Origin: an uncultured Ruminococcus sp.
Lineage (GTDB): Bacteria > Bacillota_A > Clostridia > Oscillospirales > Acutalibacteraceae
NCBI GenBank assembly: GCA_902773395.1
Contig: CACYEJ010000433.1
Location: 1 to 8,430 of the forward strand
Length of the DNA: 8,430 bases
Reading direction: 5' to 3'
Part shown: in pieces, positions 1-7,873 of the stretch
How the letters are laid out: every line of letters starts with the position of its first letter
Numbering within the stretch: the first letter of the stretch is position 1
The notes under the pieces: model-generated
What the model was told of the DNA's origin: nothing
The model's input: the letters and a program-made list of their open reading frames with translations, nothing else
Databases searched by the model: none
Translations under genes and position numbers: made by a program

Positions 1-20
1 ACCATATTGGTTTAGCGGGT

Positions 21-53
21 GCAAAGGTAGACATTTTCTTTCGAACTGCCAAA
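21..53 (-). promoter_or_regulatory. Bacteroidota-type promoter firing out of the left edge
   Basis: Read on the minus strand, a TTTG box (50-53) is followed after 20 bases by TACCTTTGC (29-21). This matches the Bacteroidota primary sigma factor pattern of TTTG, about 19-21 bases, then TAxxTTTG. Transcription would start roughly 5-10 bases beyond the -7 box and run off the window at position 1, so the gene it drives is not visible. A-rich and T-rich runs lie just upstream (64-79) and could act as an upstream promoter element. Both boxes and their spacing are read directly; activity is inferred. Confidence 0.75.
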
Positions 54-246
54 CTTTTGAGCGTTTTTTTGCGAAAAAATGTATTTAGGAGGTATTTCGG
101 CTACCGAATCACTTCATCATGTATTCGAACCACCGTATTATTCCTATTTATACATAGCCGATTCGTGATCCGTCTTTTTTCACGATATTCTCCTCACGAC
201 AGTACTCGAATCTGGCAACTATATTAGGCCTGTCAAATAAAAAATA

Positions 247-363
247 TGCCGAAAATGTGATTTTTTGCCGATTTTTTGTGCCGAAAATGTGATATGTGAC
301 ATGTGACTTTTCGCCGCTTTCTCCCATAAATACAGGGGAAAGCGGCGATTTCAAAAATGTGAT
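247..363. repeat. Cluster of short ATGTGA direct repeats
   Basis: A 15-base unit, TGCCGAAAATGTGAT, occurs twice exactly (247-261 and 279-293), 32 bases apart. Its AAAATGTGAT part recurs at 354-363. ATGTGAC is repeated in tandem at 294-300 and 301-307. Altogether the core ATGTGA appears five times in about 110 bases, on both sides of the stem-loop at 312-347. The cluster lies just downstream of the Res stop codon. It could be a regulator-binding array, part of a dispersed repeat family, or the remnant of a mobile element; the sequence alone does not decide. Confidence 0.6.
312..347 (-). other. Strong stem-loop after the Res stop codon
   Basis: The arms CGCCGCTTTC (312-321) and GAAAGCGGCG (338-347) pair perfectly over 10 bases, and three further C-G pairs can form past a bulged T. 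The structure begins 52 bases after the end of the Res gene, where the operon transcript should end. Neither strand has a clear T-run directly after the stem, so it is not a textbook intrinsic terminator. An mRNA 3' end or stability structure, or an element of a dispersed repeat, is equally possible. Confidence 0.55.
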
Positions 364-398
364 AATTCATGTTAGGGGCCGACGACCTTCACAGGCGG

Positions 399-3074
399 TT
401 AGGCATCATTCCCAAACACAATACGTTCTTTAGCCTGTTTGCCTGGCACAATGATATAATCCATGCTACTGGCGGAAGCAATCTGCTTTGCGTATTCCTT
501 CTTTGCCTGCACCACAGCACTATCTATCATGTGCTCACCCTTTACTTCGATAATGATATACGACCCATCCTTCTTTTGTACAAGGAAGTCTGGATAGTAA
601 GAGCGTACTGTATTCGATTCAGGATCAATATAGTTGATTACGAAGTCGGTTTGGCCTGCTGTTAGCATGCCTGTAAACCATACTTTCACAAGTCGCTGGT
701 CAGTGATTAAGTTCCAGAACATATCGCTCTCAGGGCCTGAATCAAAGCAGTAATTGTCTACGTTAAATGTCTTATCACGAAAACCAGCAAACTTTTCATC
801 ATAGTATGATGCCAGCAATCCGTCTTTATAAGCAACCTTATAACAGTCCTCTCCATTTCCCTTGAGTTCGGGGTCTTTCACCAACTCGAGGCTTATCTTG
901 TCTGTGCTGGTGTACTCCTCTACTTCAAAGATTTCATTGAAAAGGCGAGGTATCACTTCATCGTAAAGCAGTTCGTTATGCTCGTTCACTCTCGCACAAA
1001 TACTCTCTATGCTTTCCGTCAAATTCAGCATGATGGCTTTTAGTTCCAACGGTTTCATATTAAGGTAGCGAGCTATCTCACCTACCAAAGTAAATGAAGA
1101 GTATTTTCGCTGTTCCTTGATGTCTGTTATATCTTCCTTAGCGCCAACGACCTTATTCAAGTCGTCAATTTTCCTTTCTGAAATGGTTATCTTATACTTG
1201 TCCAGATTCACCTCATCAAGTTTCAAATCCACGTGCCCTGCCAATTGTCGTTTCTTCATGCGAAAGAGTTTCTTGATTTTCTTCACTTCAATCTTCACGG
1301 GCGGCGGAACAAGACGAACTTCTGCAATATTCTTTTTTTCACCAGCACCAGACATGTCTTCCAAAGTAATATTGAAGTTCTCCTTCAGCTCATTATTCAG
1401 GATATCCATATTCTCCTTAGAGAAGAAGAGATAAGCTGTATGTTGGTAGTCACCAATCTGTCGCATACAACGCATAGTTGCTTGGAGAACGAAAACCGTT
1501 GACTTTGCCTTTCGATACATCGCTACTGCAAAAAGCGAACGACAGTTCCAACCTTCCTTCCCCTTTCCAACAAGGATTATAAACTGTTTTTCTGATGTTT
1601 TTGTATCAAGGCGCTTAAATTCTCGCAAATCATCATTCGTAGTATAATGCTCGTCACCTACATTTACAAGAATTCTTGACGTAGGTATATTCAGCCTCAC
1701 CAATTCGTTCTCTATAGCAGGACGCAGCTCAGTTACAGCCTCTTCAATGGTTGAAGCAAAAAACGCCATTTTAGGTAGCATCCCTTCAACACGTTTTTCA
1801 CCGCAATTCTTCCAGAAATCGCCTATAGTCTTACGACAGAATACTTGGGTGTTGTCTCTGATGTTTTCTAAAGCGTAAGGGGCAACTTTCTTCAGGTACC
1901 CATGATCTATTGCATCACGCAGCCCGTATGAATAAGCCACCTCAGGCAAAAGCCTGTTCTTAACATATGGAGTGCCCGTGTAATTGTAGCAACCAACCAC
2001 TCGAGTGCCTGTTCTCTTCAGCTGTTCTGCCAGTTCATTGATAGTTACACGAAGACTGGTTGCCTTAGTTGAAGTCATCAAGTCCTCTTGGAGTTTCTGG
2101 CCAAAAACATGATGGGCCTCATCCACATAGATACCCAATTGCTTTAGGCGTGACAATTTTACAAAGCGATGGTTGTTGATGAGCTGGATTTCTTCTTCCA
2201 CGTCTTCTATACCAGCTGCCTCACCTAATGCTGCCATTTTGGTCTTCAACGACAACGCAGTATATTTACCAGTCTCTTCTCCAAATAGCGATTGTGCCGC
2301 TGATTTTTTCTTATGCTCCTGCTTTAGGATGATTTTCTGCGAGTTAGAAATGATGATATTATAATCAGAATTGTCAATCGTGGATAGTTGCGATGAGTTG
2401 TCATCCAAGAAGTGGAACTTTAGATTGGCATCGAGCCACGAGAGGTATTCCTGAGGAACCACCTTTTTCTTGTCAAGGTTCTGAACGTCGTCAATTACGC
2501 TTTCACGCACAGTCTTATCCGGAACAAATATAATGGCGTTGTGGCAGTATAGCGGATTGCGAGGATACTTGTTTGCCAACAGGAATTCATAGAATATACT
2601 TGTTGCCATCAACACCGTTTTACCCAAGCCCATTGTCAAGGCAAAGATATAGTTGGGATAGTCCTGCTGCATCGCTTTGATTTGAGCAAATACCTTCGCA
2701 AAAGCGTCCTTAGAGATTTCCTGGTTTACCTCAGTGACGCCAAACAGCTCCAATTGCCCTGTTTTTCCAATGCCGGCTGAAGCTCGTCCTTCAAACTTTC
2801 CTGTTTTATTGTACCATTGCTCAAATATCTGCCAGAGCTTCTGATTCTCGCAAAACTCTTTCAGAAACACATACGTTTCCAATGCCTCAAACTGAGGCAC
2901 ACGCAGATAGGCTTTTGCGTTCTCCTTGGGATTGTTGAAGTTCAGGAACTTTTTTGACAAAGGCGTAAAAGCCGAATATACGCGCTTGTGCTCTGCATGC
3001 AAGAAGTATTGCAGATACTGATAGAATGGGAAATCTATCGTCGTCGTAGTCGTTTTTTTTCTTCCTCTGGGCAT
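399..3074 (-). CDS. Type III-like restriction subunit (Res): DEAH helicase with C-terminal PD-(D/E)XK nuclease
   Basis: This is the probable restriction subunit, an ATP-driven DNA translocase with a cleavage domain, expected to work in the cytoplasm with the methyltransferase encoded just upstream. The superfamily 2 motifs are in order: motif I TMGLGKT (147-153), DEAH (318-321), TGTP (366-369), motif V VGKGKEGWN (502-510), and motif VI with Q531, R535 and R538. A YLRVPQFEALE segment (57-67) precedes motif I. The nuclease lies near the C-terminus, with D829 in YYPDF and E843-x-K845 in IIEVK; all key residues appear intact. At 891 residues it is slightly shorter than EcoP15I Res (about 970). 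The ATG lies 4 bases after the methyltransferase stop, so the two are probably translationally coupled, and the order Mod then Res is the usual type III order. An A8 run sits at codons 5-8. The family call is firm; true type III behaviour is inferred. Confidence 0.88.
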   Translation of the reverse strand: MPRGRKKTTTTTIDFPFYQYLQYFLHAEHKRVYSAFTPLSKKFLNFNNPKENAKAYLRVPQFEALETYVFLKEFCENQKLWQIFEQWYNKTGKFEGRASAGIGKTGQLELFGVTEVNQEISKDAFAKVFAQIKAMQQDYPNYIFALTMGLGKTVLMATSIFYEFLLANKYPRNPLYCHNAIIFVPDKTVRESVIDDVQNLDKKKVVPQEYLSWLDANLKFHFLDDNSSQLSTIDNSDYNIIISNSQKIILKQEHKKKSAAQSLFGEETGKYTALSLKTKMAALGEAAGIEDVEEEIQLINNHRFVKLSRLKQLGIYVDEAHHVFGQKLQEDLMTSTKATSLRVTINELAEQLKRTGTRVVGCYNYTGTPYVKNRLLPEVAYSYGLRDAIDHGYLKKVAPYALENIRDNTQVFCRKTIGDFWKNCGEKRVEGMLPKMAFFASTIEEAVTELRPAIENELVRLNIPTSRILVNVGDEHYTTNDDLREFKRLDTKTSEKQFIILVGKGKEGWNCRSLFAVAMYRKAKSTVFVLQATMRCMRQIGDYQHTAYLFFSKENMDILNNELKENFNITLEDMSGAGEKKNIAEVRLVPPPVKIEVKKIKKLFRMKKRQLAGHVDLKLDEVNLDKYKITISERKIDDLNKVVGAKEDITDIKEQRKYSSFTLVGEIARYLNMKPLELKAIMLNLTESIESICARVNEHNELLYDEVIPRLFNEIFEVEEYTSTDKISLELVKDPELKGNGEDCYKVAYKDGLLASYYDEKFAGFRDKTFNVDNYCFDSGPESDMFWNLITDQRLVKVWFTGMLTAGQTDFVINYIDPESNTVRSYYPDFLVQKKDGSYIIIEVKGEHMIDSAVVQAKKEYAKQIASASSMDYIIVPGKQAKERIVFGNDA
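3053..3060 (-). repeat. A8 homopolymer in codons 5-8 of the Res gene
   Basis: Eight consecutive A residues on the coding strand fall within the codons for Arg-Lys-Lys near the start of Res, followed by ACG/ACT threonine codons. A one-base slip here would shift the frame almost from the start of the protein. Whether it varies in a population cannot be seen from one sequence. Confidence 0.6.
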
Positions 3075-3078
3075 AATC

Positions 3079-5001
3079 TTAAGCGTTTAGTGTTACTTCA
3101 CATGACTCACTCAGCAAGTCGGTTATTTTCACCTTGATGGTGCCAGCTTCGGCAGGAATTTTATAACTACCCTTTACCAATTCGCTACCTTCTGGTATAT
3201 CAATAACCGTTGGTGAAAATACGGCACCGTCGAAGTTGAAGTCAATCTTAATGCTGTCTACCAGTTCGCGCCACTCTTCTACGTTGGTTTTCTCTATCGA
3301 GAGTTTCTGCAACAAGTTCATAGGATAGAACTCGCGGATGACCAGTTTGTCGCCCTCTATCTGTACATCAGCTTCTGAATCTCTCCTGAACTCCAAATTC
3401 ACTTTATCGCGAAGAATATCTACAACTTCCACATCGATGATGTAGCCTTCTTCCTTCATTTGTAGTTTTAAGTTAGCTCCGAGGTCAGGTTCGTGGCCCA
3501 TACAAACCAATGTTATCAATTCCACAGGTTTGTTGGGGTTTTCAGCTTTACGCTTATCAAACTTATCACGTGGAAAGCCTGTAATTAGTTCGTTCAAATC
3601 AGCTCGGGTAGCGATGCGGTTGATGGGCATAATTTTCACCAATCTTCCATCTTTCTCACCATCATAGAGGTCATTACTAGGTAAAGGCTGAAGCTCTAGA
3701 GCTTGTATTAGCAAGTCCTTTGCCTGAACAGGATTACGGAAGACATCATAGTTATTTACATTATAAAGGTTAAAACCAGTATAATAACAATCTAGGCCTT
3801 CTGTTTGTGGAATTGACTCATTAAGTTTTTTTGCTTCATTACATAGCCTTTTTACAGAAGTATTTATCGACCCCATATTAATATCCGCACCGATAAAACG
3901 TCTGCCCAAACGCATAGCTACTGTTTGTGTTGTCCCACTTCCCATAAAGCAATCAAAAACCAAATCATTTGGATTCGTTGATGCCCGTATAATACGCTCA
4001 AGAAGTGATTCAGGCTTCTGAGTAGGATATCCACAATTTTCTGCAGAAGTCGGCTGTTGCTGAAATGACATAACATTATCCCAAACATCAGAAATATTTT
4101 GAACTGCCTTTGTGTCTGAAAGGACCTCATTTAATTTGTCTAAATCTCTCACATCTTGCAATTGTTTTCGCAACACTTGATAGGATGTCAAATCGTCCCA
4201 AACATCTCCATATGGTTTACCCTTTTTAATTACATCTTTAAGATACCTCTTTAACCCATGAGCTATTAGAAAACGATCACCATTTTCATCAATACCCCTG
4301 AACATGTCTATATAATCCTGACTATGGGGTTGCCTTAGTTTATTGAAAAAAGGAGATGTTGAATTTTTAGTGTAATATAAAATGATGTCATGACCTCTTA
4401 TCCAATTATTTGCAGATACTTTAAAGCCAGAAAGTACAGTAATATCCCATAATATTTCTCTTCTAAAACAAGAAGAGCCAAATATCTCATCAAGTAAAAT
4501 TTTAATGTAATGCGAACGATGTTCATCCATGTGGACATATATACTTCCTTTATCTGAAAGTAATTCTCGCATGAGAATTAATCTTTCATACATGAATTGT
4601 AGATACTCATCGTTACTCCATATGTCTGTGTATTGCTTTTCTTCAAAAGAAGTATTAGAAGTTTCTGCCTTTTTACCTCTTAATGTAATTGTTTTCTTAT
4701 AGTCTTCTTTTGAATCATATGGAGGATCAATATAAATCAAATCAACCTGACCACGATATCTCTTCAACAGATGACTCATCACTTGAAGATTATCTCCCCA
4801 GAAGATTTTATTCATCCAACCATCTGTTTCTTCGCCAAAAGATTCCTTCAATTGGGCTGGATAAAACTGGGTTGAAGTAAAGGGGCGCTTACCTGTCCAT
4901 TTCAACATAGGCTGGCCCTTGATAGGTTCAAACTGAAAATCCTCAACGGAATCAATCTTTTGCTCTGCTTTCAAATTTAACTCGTCCATATTCTTAAACA
5001 T
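3079..5001 (-). CDS. Beta-class DNA adenine methyltransferase, type III Mod-like
   Basis: The protein is predicted to transfer a methyl group from S-adenosylmethionine to adenine N6 at a specific site, marking host DNA and giving the restriction subunit its target. The catalytic DPPY (92-95) comes before the cofactor-binding FDCFMGSGTT (349-358), the beta-class order. A segment with HDIILYY (204-210) precedes the likely target-recognition region (about 215-315), and YPTQKP (325-330) leads into the cofactor motif. Residues 490-640 form a predicted beta-rich C-terminal region of unknown role. The length of 640 fits type III Mod proteins. The ATG lies 7 bases past the helicase stop; Met5 is an alternative start. 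DNA from about 3700 to 4740 (residues 87-430) is about 33% GC in sampled rows, against roughly 40-47% in most flanking rows, which suggests a mosaic gene. N4-cytosine methylation is not excluded, but DPPY favours adenine. Confidence 0.9.
   Translation of the reverse strand: MFKNMDELNLKAEQKIDSVEDFQFEPIKGQPMLKWTGKRPFTSTQFYPAQLKESFGEETDGWMNKIFWGDNLQVMSHLLKRYRGQVDLIYIDPPYDSKEDYKKTITLRGKKAETSNTSFEEKQYTDIWSNDEYLQFMYERLILMRELLSDKGSIYVHMDEHRSHYIKILLDEIFGSSCFRREILWDITVLSGFKVSANNWIRGHDIILYYTKNSTSPFFNKLRQPHSQDYIDMFRGIDENGDRFLIAHGLKRYLKDVIKKGKPYGDVWDDLTSYQVLRKQLQDVRDLDKLNEVLSDTKAVQNISDVWDNVMSFQQQPTSAENCGYPTQKPESLLERIIRASTNPNDLVFDCFMGSGTTQTVAMRLGRRFIGADINMGSINTSVKRLCNEAKKLNESIPQTEGLDCYYTGFNLYNVNNYDVFRNPVQAKDLLIQALELQPLPSNDLYDGEKDGRLVKIMPINRIATRADLNELITGFPRDKFDKRKAENPNKPVELITLVCMGHEPDLGANLKLQMKEEGYIIDVEVVDILRDKVNLEFRRDSEADVQIEGDKLVIREFYPMNLLQKLSIEKTNVEEWRELVDSIKIDFNFDGAVFSPTVIDIPEGSELVKGSYKIPAEAGTIKVKITDLLSESCEVTLNA
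3700..4740. other. AT-rich block inside the methyltransferase gene
   Basis: Hand counts of 60-base rows give about 23-37% GC here, for example 14/60 at 4681-4740 and 16/60 at 4441-4500. Flanking rows are mostly 37-48%, for example 28/60 at 3301-3360, 29/60 at 3601-3660 and 28/60 at 4861-4920, although 4921-4980 is only 20/60. The block begins next to the DPPY codons and ends around residue 430, covering the catalytic core and the probable target-recognition domain. The reading frame is intact throughout. Confidence 0.55.
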
Positions 5002-5008
5002 TTATTTT

Positions 5009-7873
5009 TCAACAATTAAAGTTGCAGAAGAACCGGAGGTCGCAATCAGAGCAATGTTTCTCGTTACGACGAACTCCCTTCATAGAATAGTCCTTCTTCT
5101 CTATCTTCCGCACCACTTCCTCAAAAGCGTCGATGGTGTTTTCAATGTTTTGCCGCTGATAGCGGTAAGTAATTCTCGGATTACCACTTTCCTCCTTTGG
5201 ATAATAAAGATGCATAGCGCTCACTTTGTGGCCATAGCGCTGCTCTATAAGATAAGCATATATCTCTAACTGACGCCGATATTGATTTAGTATTCTTCGC
5301 TTATATTCATCAGTAGTATTAACATCGGGCTTTTCGCCTGATTTGAAGTCCACTAACTCTACAGTCCCATCCTCTCCTTCAACAAGGTCAATCTTACCTT
5401 TCAGAATATAGTCTTCCTTCACCAACGAGACGTCCACTTCTGCCTCTTTGATGCGGTGCCATTGCCCTTGGTTCTGATCACGATAGTTCAGTACTTGGTG
5501 AAGGATGGCCTTGCGCTGGGCCTCTGCTATGTAAGAGTGTAGTTGCTTGACCAAGAGCTGATAGTTGGTATTGAACCAAGATTCGATATTGGCATCTGTA
5601 AGTGTGTCTTGTTCGCCACGAAGTACGGCTTTGTGAATATCCTCGATGGTCTGGTGAAGCAGAGAGCCACCCATCGTACTACCTTTGCGCTCTTCTACGA
5701 ATTGTAGTTCCTTGTAGAACTCATATTGTCGCGGGCAGTTTTCATAGAGCAGGATATGAGAGGTAAAAGCATATTCATGCTTGATACTCACAGGCTTCAC
5801 ACTCGCCAAATCAATCTTGTGCAAGTCAACACGCGAATCGCGCCATTTAGGCAGGCTGCGCCAATAAGGCTCAAAATATGCCGACGGCGTTTTACGCCCC
5901 GTGCTGCTTTCACACCCTGTCAGCAATAGCAAATTCTGGGCTCTGGAGAAAGCAGTATAATAGAGACGTGCAAAATCGAAATACTTTGTTTGGTCCAATG
6001 GCTCGTAAATAGGTTTGTGATAGTATTTACTTTGCAGAATCTCGTCCAGTTCTGTATAGCTCTTGGCTGGTACTGCGTTCATGCTCCCTACAATAGTGAT
6101 GGGGAACTCTAACCCCTTCGACTGGTGAATGGTCATAAACGACACACAGCCAGACGGCAGCGTTTCATCGAACTCCTCAAACTCACTTAAGCCACCTTGA
6201 ACTAAGAAGCGCAGATAGTAGTTAAAGAAACTCGTCAGTACTGATTCAACATTTTTCGGTGTGAATACTGTGATGCTGTTCAGATATTCAAACTTTGACA
6301 CAAGATTGGTAAGTGTACCAATGTTGTAAGCTGCCCTGAGATCGGTTTTGATGCCTGTCAAGTCAACTTGAAGGAAACGGGCAAAAAGAGGGAACTGGAA
6401 CATCTGATAAACCAATGACGTAAAGCCGTAGTTGGTACTATGTTTCAATGGGGCATGAGTCTTTTGCATTGCTAACACCCATCGAATCAATTCCCTGTGG
6501 GCAACAGGGTCCCTTTGCAGTTCGGATATGAAGTATCCCCCCCATTGAGCGCAAAGGCCGGCTATCTTTGTTTCTGGCTCAAACAATTCCTCCACTTGGG
6601 GGAATATGGTAACCAGGCAGCCTAAAATAAGCCGCACTTCCTCACGTTCGAAGAACATGTCAGAACGAGGCGAGAACACCTTGATGCCATTCTCTTCCAA
6701 ATATTCTGCCAAAGCCTTCGCCTTATCTGATCTGACAGAACGGAAAAGGAAAGCTATCTGATTATAGTCGGTTATAATATGCTCATTCTCCAAATAGCGG
6801 ATGAAGCGTAACACTTCTTTGTGATAATCGTTTGTGTCATCCTCTGCAGAAAGCCTCAGTACGCAGGGAACATCGGGAAATTCACCATCACGAGCAATTA
6901 TATCCTTATCGAAACGAAACTTCACGCCGCCAACAGTCCACTGCTGGTTCCTCATCCAGCGGTTGTAGAAAGCTATGATGTCAGGATGAGAACGATAGTT
7001 CGTTTCCAAGAAATAGGTTTTACATTCTCCTTGAGCGAAGTTCTTGTCAAACTCTAATATATTACGAATGGTCGCTCCGCGAAAACGATAAAGACCTTGG
7101 TCGTCGTCACCAACGACACAAAGGTTATTGTTTTGCGAAGCCAATAGAAGCAGGATTTTCTCTTGTATGGTGTTGGTGTCCTGATACTCATCCACCATAA
7201 AGTATTTTATCTTGTCCTGTATCTTCTTTAACACTTCCGGGTGTTCGCTCAGTAATTGATAAGCAGAGAGTTGTATGGAAGAAAAATCAAGAGCGTTTTC
7301 TTCTTCAAGAATGCCCTCGTATATCCGATAACATTTCGCTAAGCCGCGAACAGAAGCATGCTCAGACTGTTCAAGCCTGTCTACATCAAGTATCTCCTCA
7401 GAAACTATATTCACTTTATCGGCGATATTGCTTGCTTTAGTCCAATAAGATACGCGATGGTCGCCTATAAGGTCTTTTATCTCTTCAACAGCCATAAAAT
7501 CCTTGATGTGCCTGAAAATTGTAAAGACCTGCTCGAACTGGTCAAATAAGCGGTAACTTCGTTTCAGCCTTGTAAACTCTCGATTCTCTTCAAGGAAGCG
7601 CAAGAAGATGGAGTGAAGTGTACCTACATACATCTCGTTCAGATTAACTTGAATGCCGTCTTCCAGCAAACGGTTGGAAATACGCGTAATCAATTCCTTT
7701 GCTGCTTTTTCAGTAAAGGTACCAACCATGATTGCCTCTGGTTCAACACCCTTTTTGACAAGATTCACAATCCTGTCTACAAGCGTCTTGGTTTTACCAG
7801 AGCCGGGACCAGCTATCACAAGAACTGGCCCCTCGGTATGGTTCGCTATTTGTTGCTGAACTTGATTTATCAT
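5009..7873 (-). CDS. UvrD/PcrA-like helicase fused to a RecB/AddB-type iron-sulfur nuclease
   Basis: This is predicted to be an ATP-dependent DNA helicase-nuclease. Superfamily 1A motifs are complete: the N-terminal INQVQQQI resembles the Q motif, Walker A AGPGSGKT (21-28), motif Ia GTFTEKAAKEL (51-61), motif II VDEYQDT (227-233), motif III VVGDDDQGLYRFRGA (253-267), TNYRSHP (291-297), motif V TIHQSKGLEF (581-590) and motif VI YYTAFSRA (638-645). The C-terminal nuclease shows H740, D829 in KGKIDL, D842-x-K844 in VDFKSG, and QLEIYAYL (868-875). C713, C941, C944 and C950 fit the AddB/Cas4 iron-sulfur staple; C954 is an extra cysteine at the extreme end. An in-frame stop 21 bases upstream, with no other start between, fixes the ATG. 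The gene follows the 112-codon gene by 38 bases and precedes the methyltransferase by 7, linking it to the restriction-modification pair. It is not a plain PcrA or UvrD, which lack the nuclease. End degradation during defence is inferred. Confidence 0.9.
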   Translation of the reverse strand: MINQVQQQIANHTEGPVLVIAGPGSGKTKTLVDRIVNLVKKGVEPEAIMVGTFTEKAAKELITRISNRLLEDGIQVNLNEMYVGTLHSIFLRFLEENREFTRLKRSYRLFDQFEQVFTIFRHIKDFMAVEEIKDLIGDHRVSYWTKASNIADKVNIVSEEILDVDRLEQSEHASVRGLAKCYRIYEGILEEENALDFSSIQLSAYQLLSEHPEVLKKIQDKIKYFMVDEYQDTNTIQEKILLLLASQNNNLCVVGDDDQGLYRFRGATIRNILEFDKNFAQGECKTYFLETNYRSHPDIIAFYNRWMRNQQWTVGGVKFRFDKDIIARDGEFPDVPCVLRLSAEDDTNDYHKEVLRFIRYLENEHIITDYNQIAFLFRSVRSDKAKALAEYLEENGIKVFSPRSDMFFEREEVRLILGCLVTIFPQVEELFEPETKIAGLCAQWGGYFISELQRDPVAHRELIRWVLAMQKTHAPLKHSTNYGFTSLVYQMFQFPLFARFLQVDLTGIKTDLRAAYNIGTLTNLVSKFEYLNSITVFTPKNVESVLTSFFNYYLRFLVQGGLSEFEEFDETLPSGCVSFMTIHQSKGLEFPITIVGSMNAVPAKSYTELDEILQSKYYHKPIYEPLDQTKYFDFARLYYTAFSRAQNLLLLTGCESSTGRKTPSAYFEPYWRSLPKWRDSRVDLHKIDLASVKPVSIKHEYAFTSHILLYENCPRQYEFYKELQFVEERKGSTMGGSLLHQTIEDIHKAVLRGEQDTLTDANIESWFNTNYQLLVKQLHSYIAEAQRKAILHQVLNYRDQNQGQWHRIKEAEVDVSLVKEDYILKGKIDLVEGEDGTVELVDFKSGEKPDVNTTDEYKRRILNQYRRQLEIYAYLIEQRYGHKVSAMHLYYPKEESGNPRITYRYQRQNIENTIDAFEEVVRKIEKKDYSMKGVRRNEKHCSDCDLRFFCNFNC

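Larger units (their letters stand above)
1..398. other. Non-coding stretch downstream of the Res gene
   Basis: No convincing gene is present. The only same-strand open frame of note (354-148, 68 codons) starts with TTG, runs straight through the stem-loop and repeats, and shows no recognisable motif. The region is AT-rich and holds the stem-loop, the ATGTGA repeat cluster, a short TTCGG/CCGAA inverted repeat with a 3-base loop (96-108), and the outward minus-strand promoter at 21-53. Confidence 0.6.

Noticed and set aside
312..347. Classical Rho-independent terminator for the operon
   Set aside because: The stem is strong, but no T-run follows it on either strand, so it is listed only as a stem-loop.
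148..354. 68-codon minus-strand open frame after Res
   Set aside because: It starts with TTG (an internal ATG gives only 59 codons), its first codons are the stem-loop itself, it crosses the short repeats, and it shows no family motif. More likely non-coding.
247..363. CRISPR array
   Set aside because: Repeats are only 6-15 bases, irregularly spaced, with no uniform spacers and no cas genes.
369..665. 98-codon plus-strand open frame
   Set aside because: It lies antisense within the nuclease end of Res, which has intact catalytic residues; the plus-strand protein has no recognisable feature.
399..5001. BREX or DISARM system
   Set aside because: No PglZ, BrxC-like ATPase, DUF1998 or phospholipase D protein is present; the methyltransferase and helicase-nuclease order fits type III Mod/Res better.
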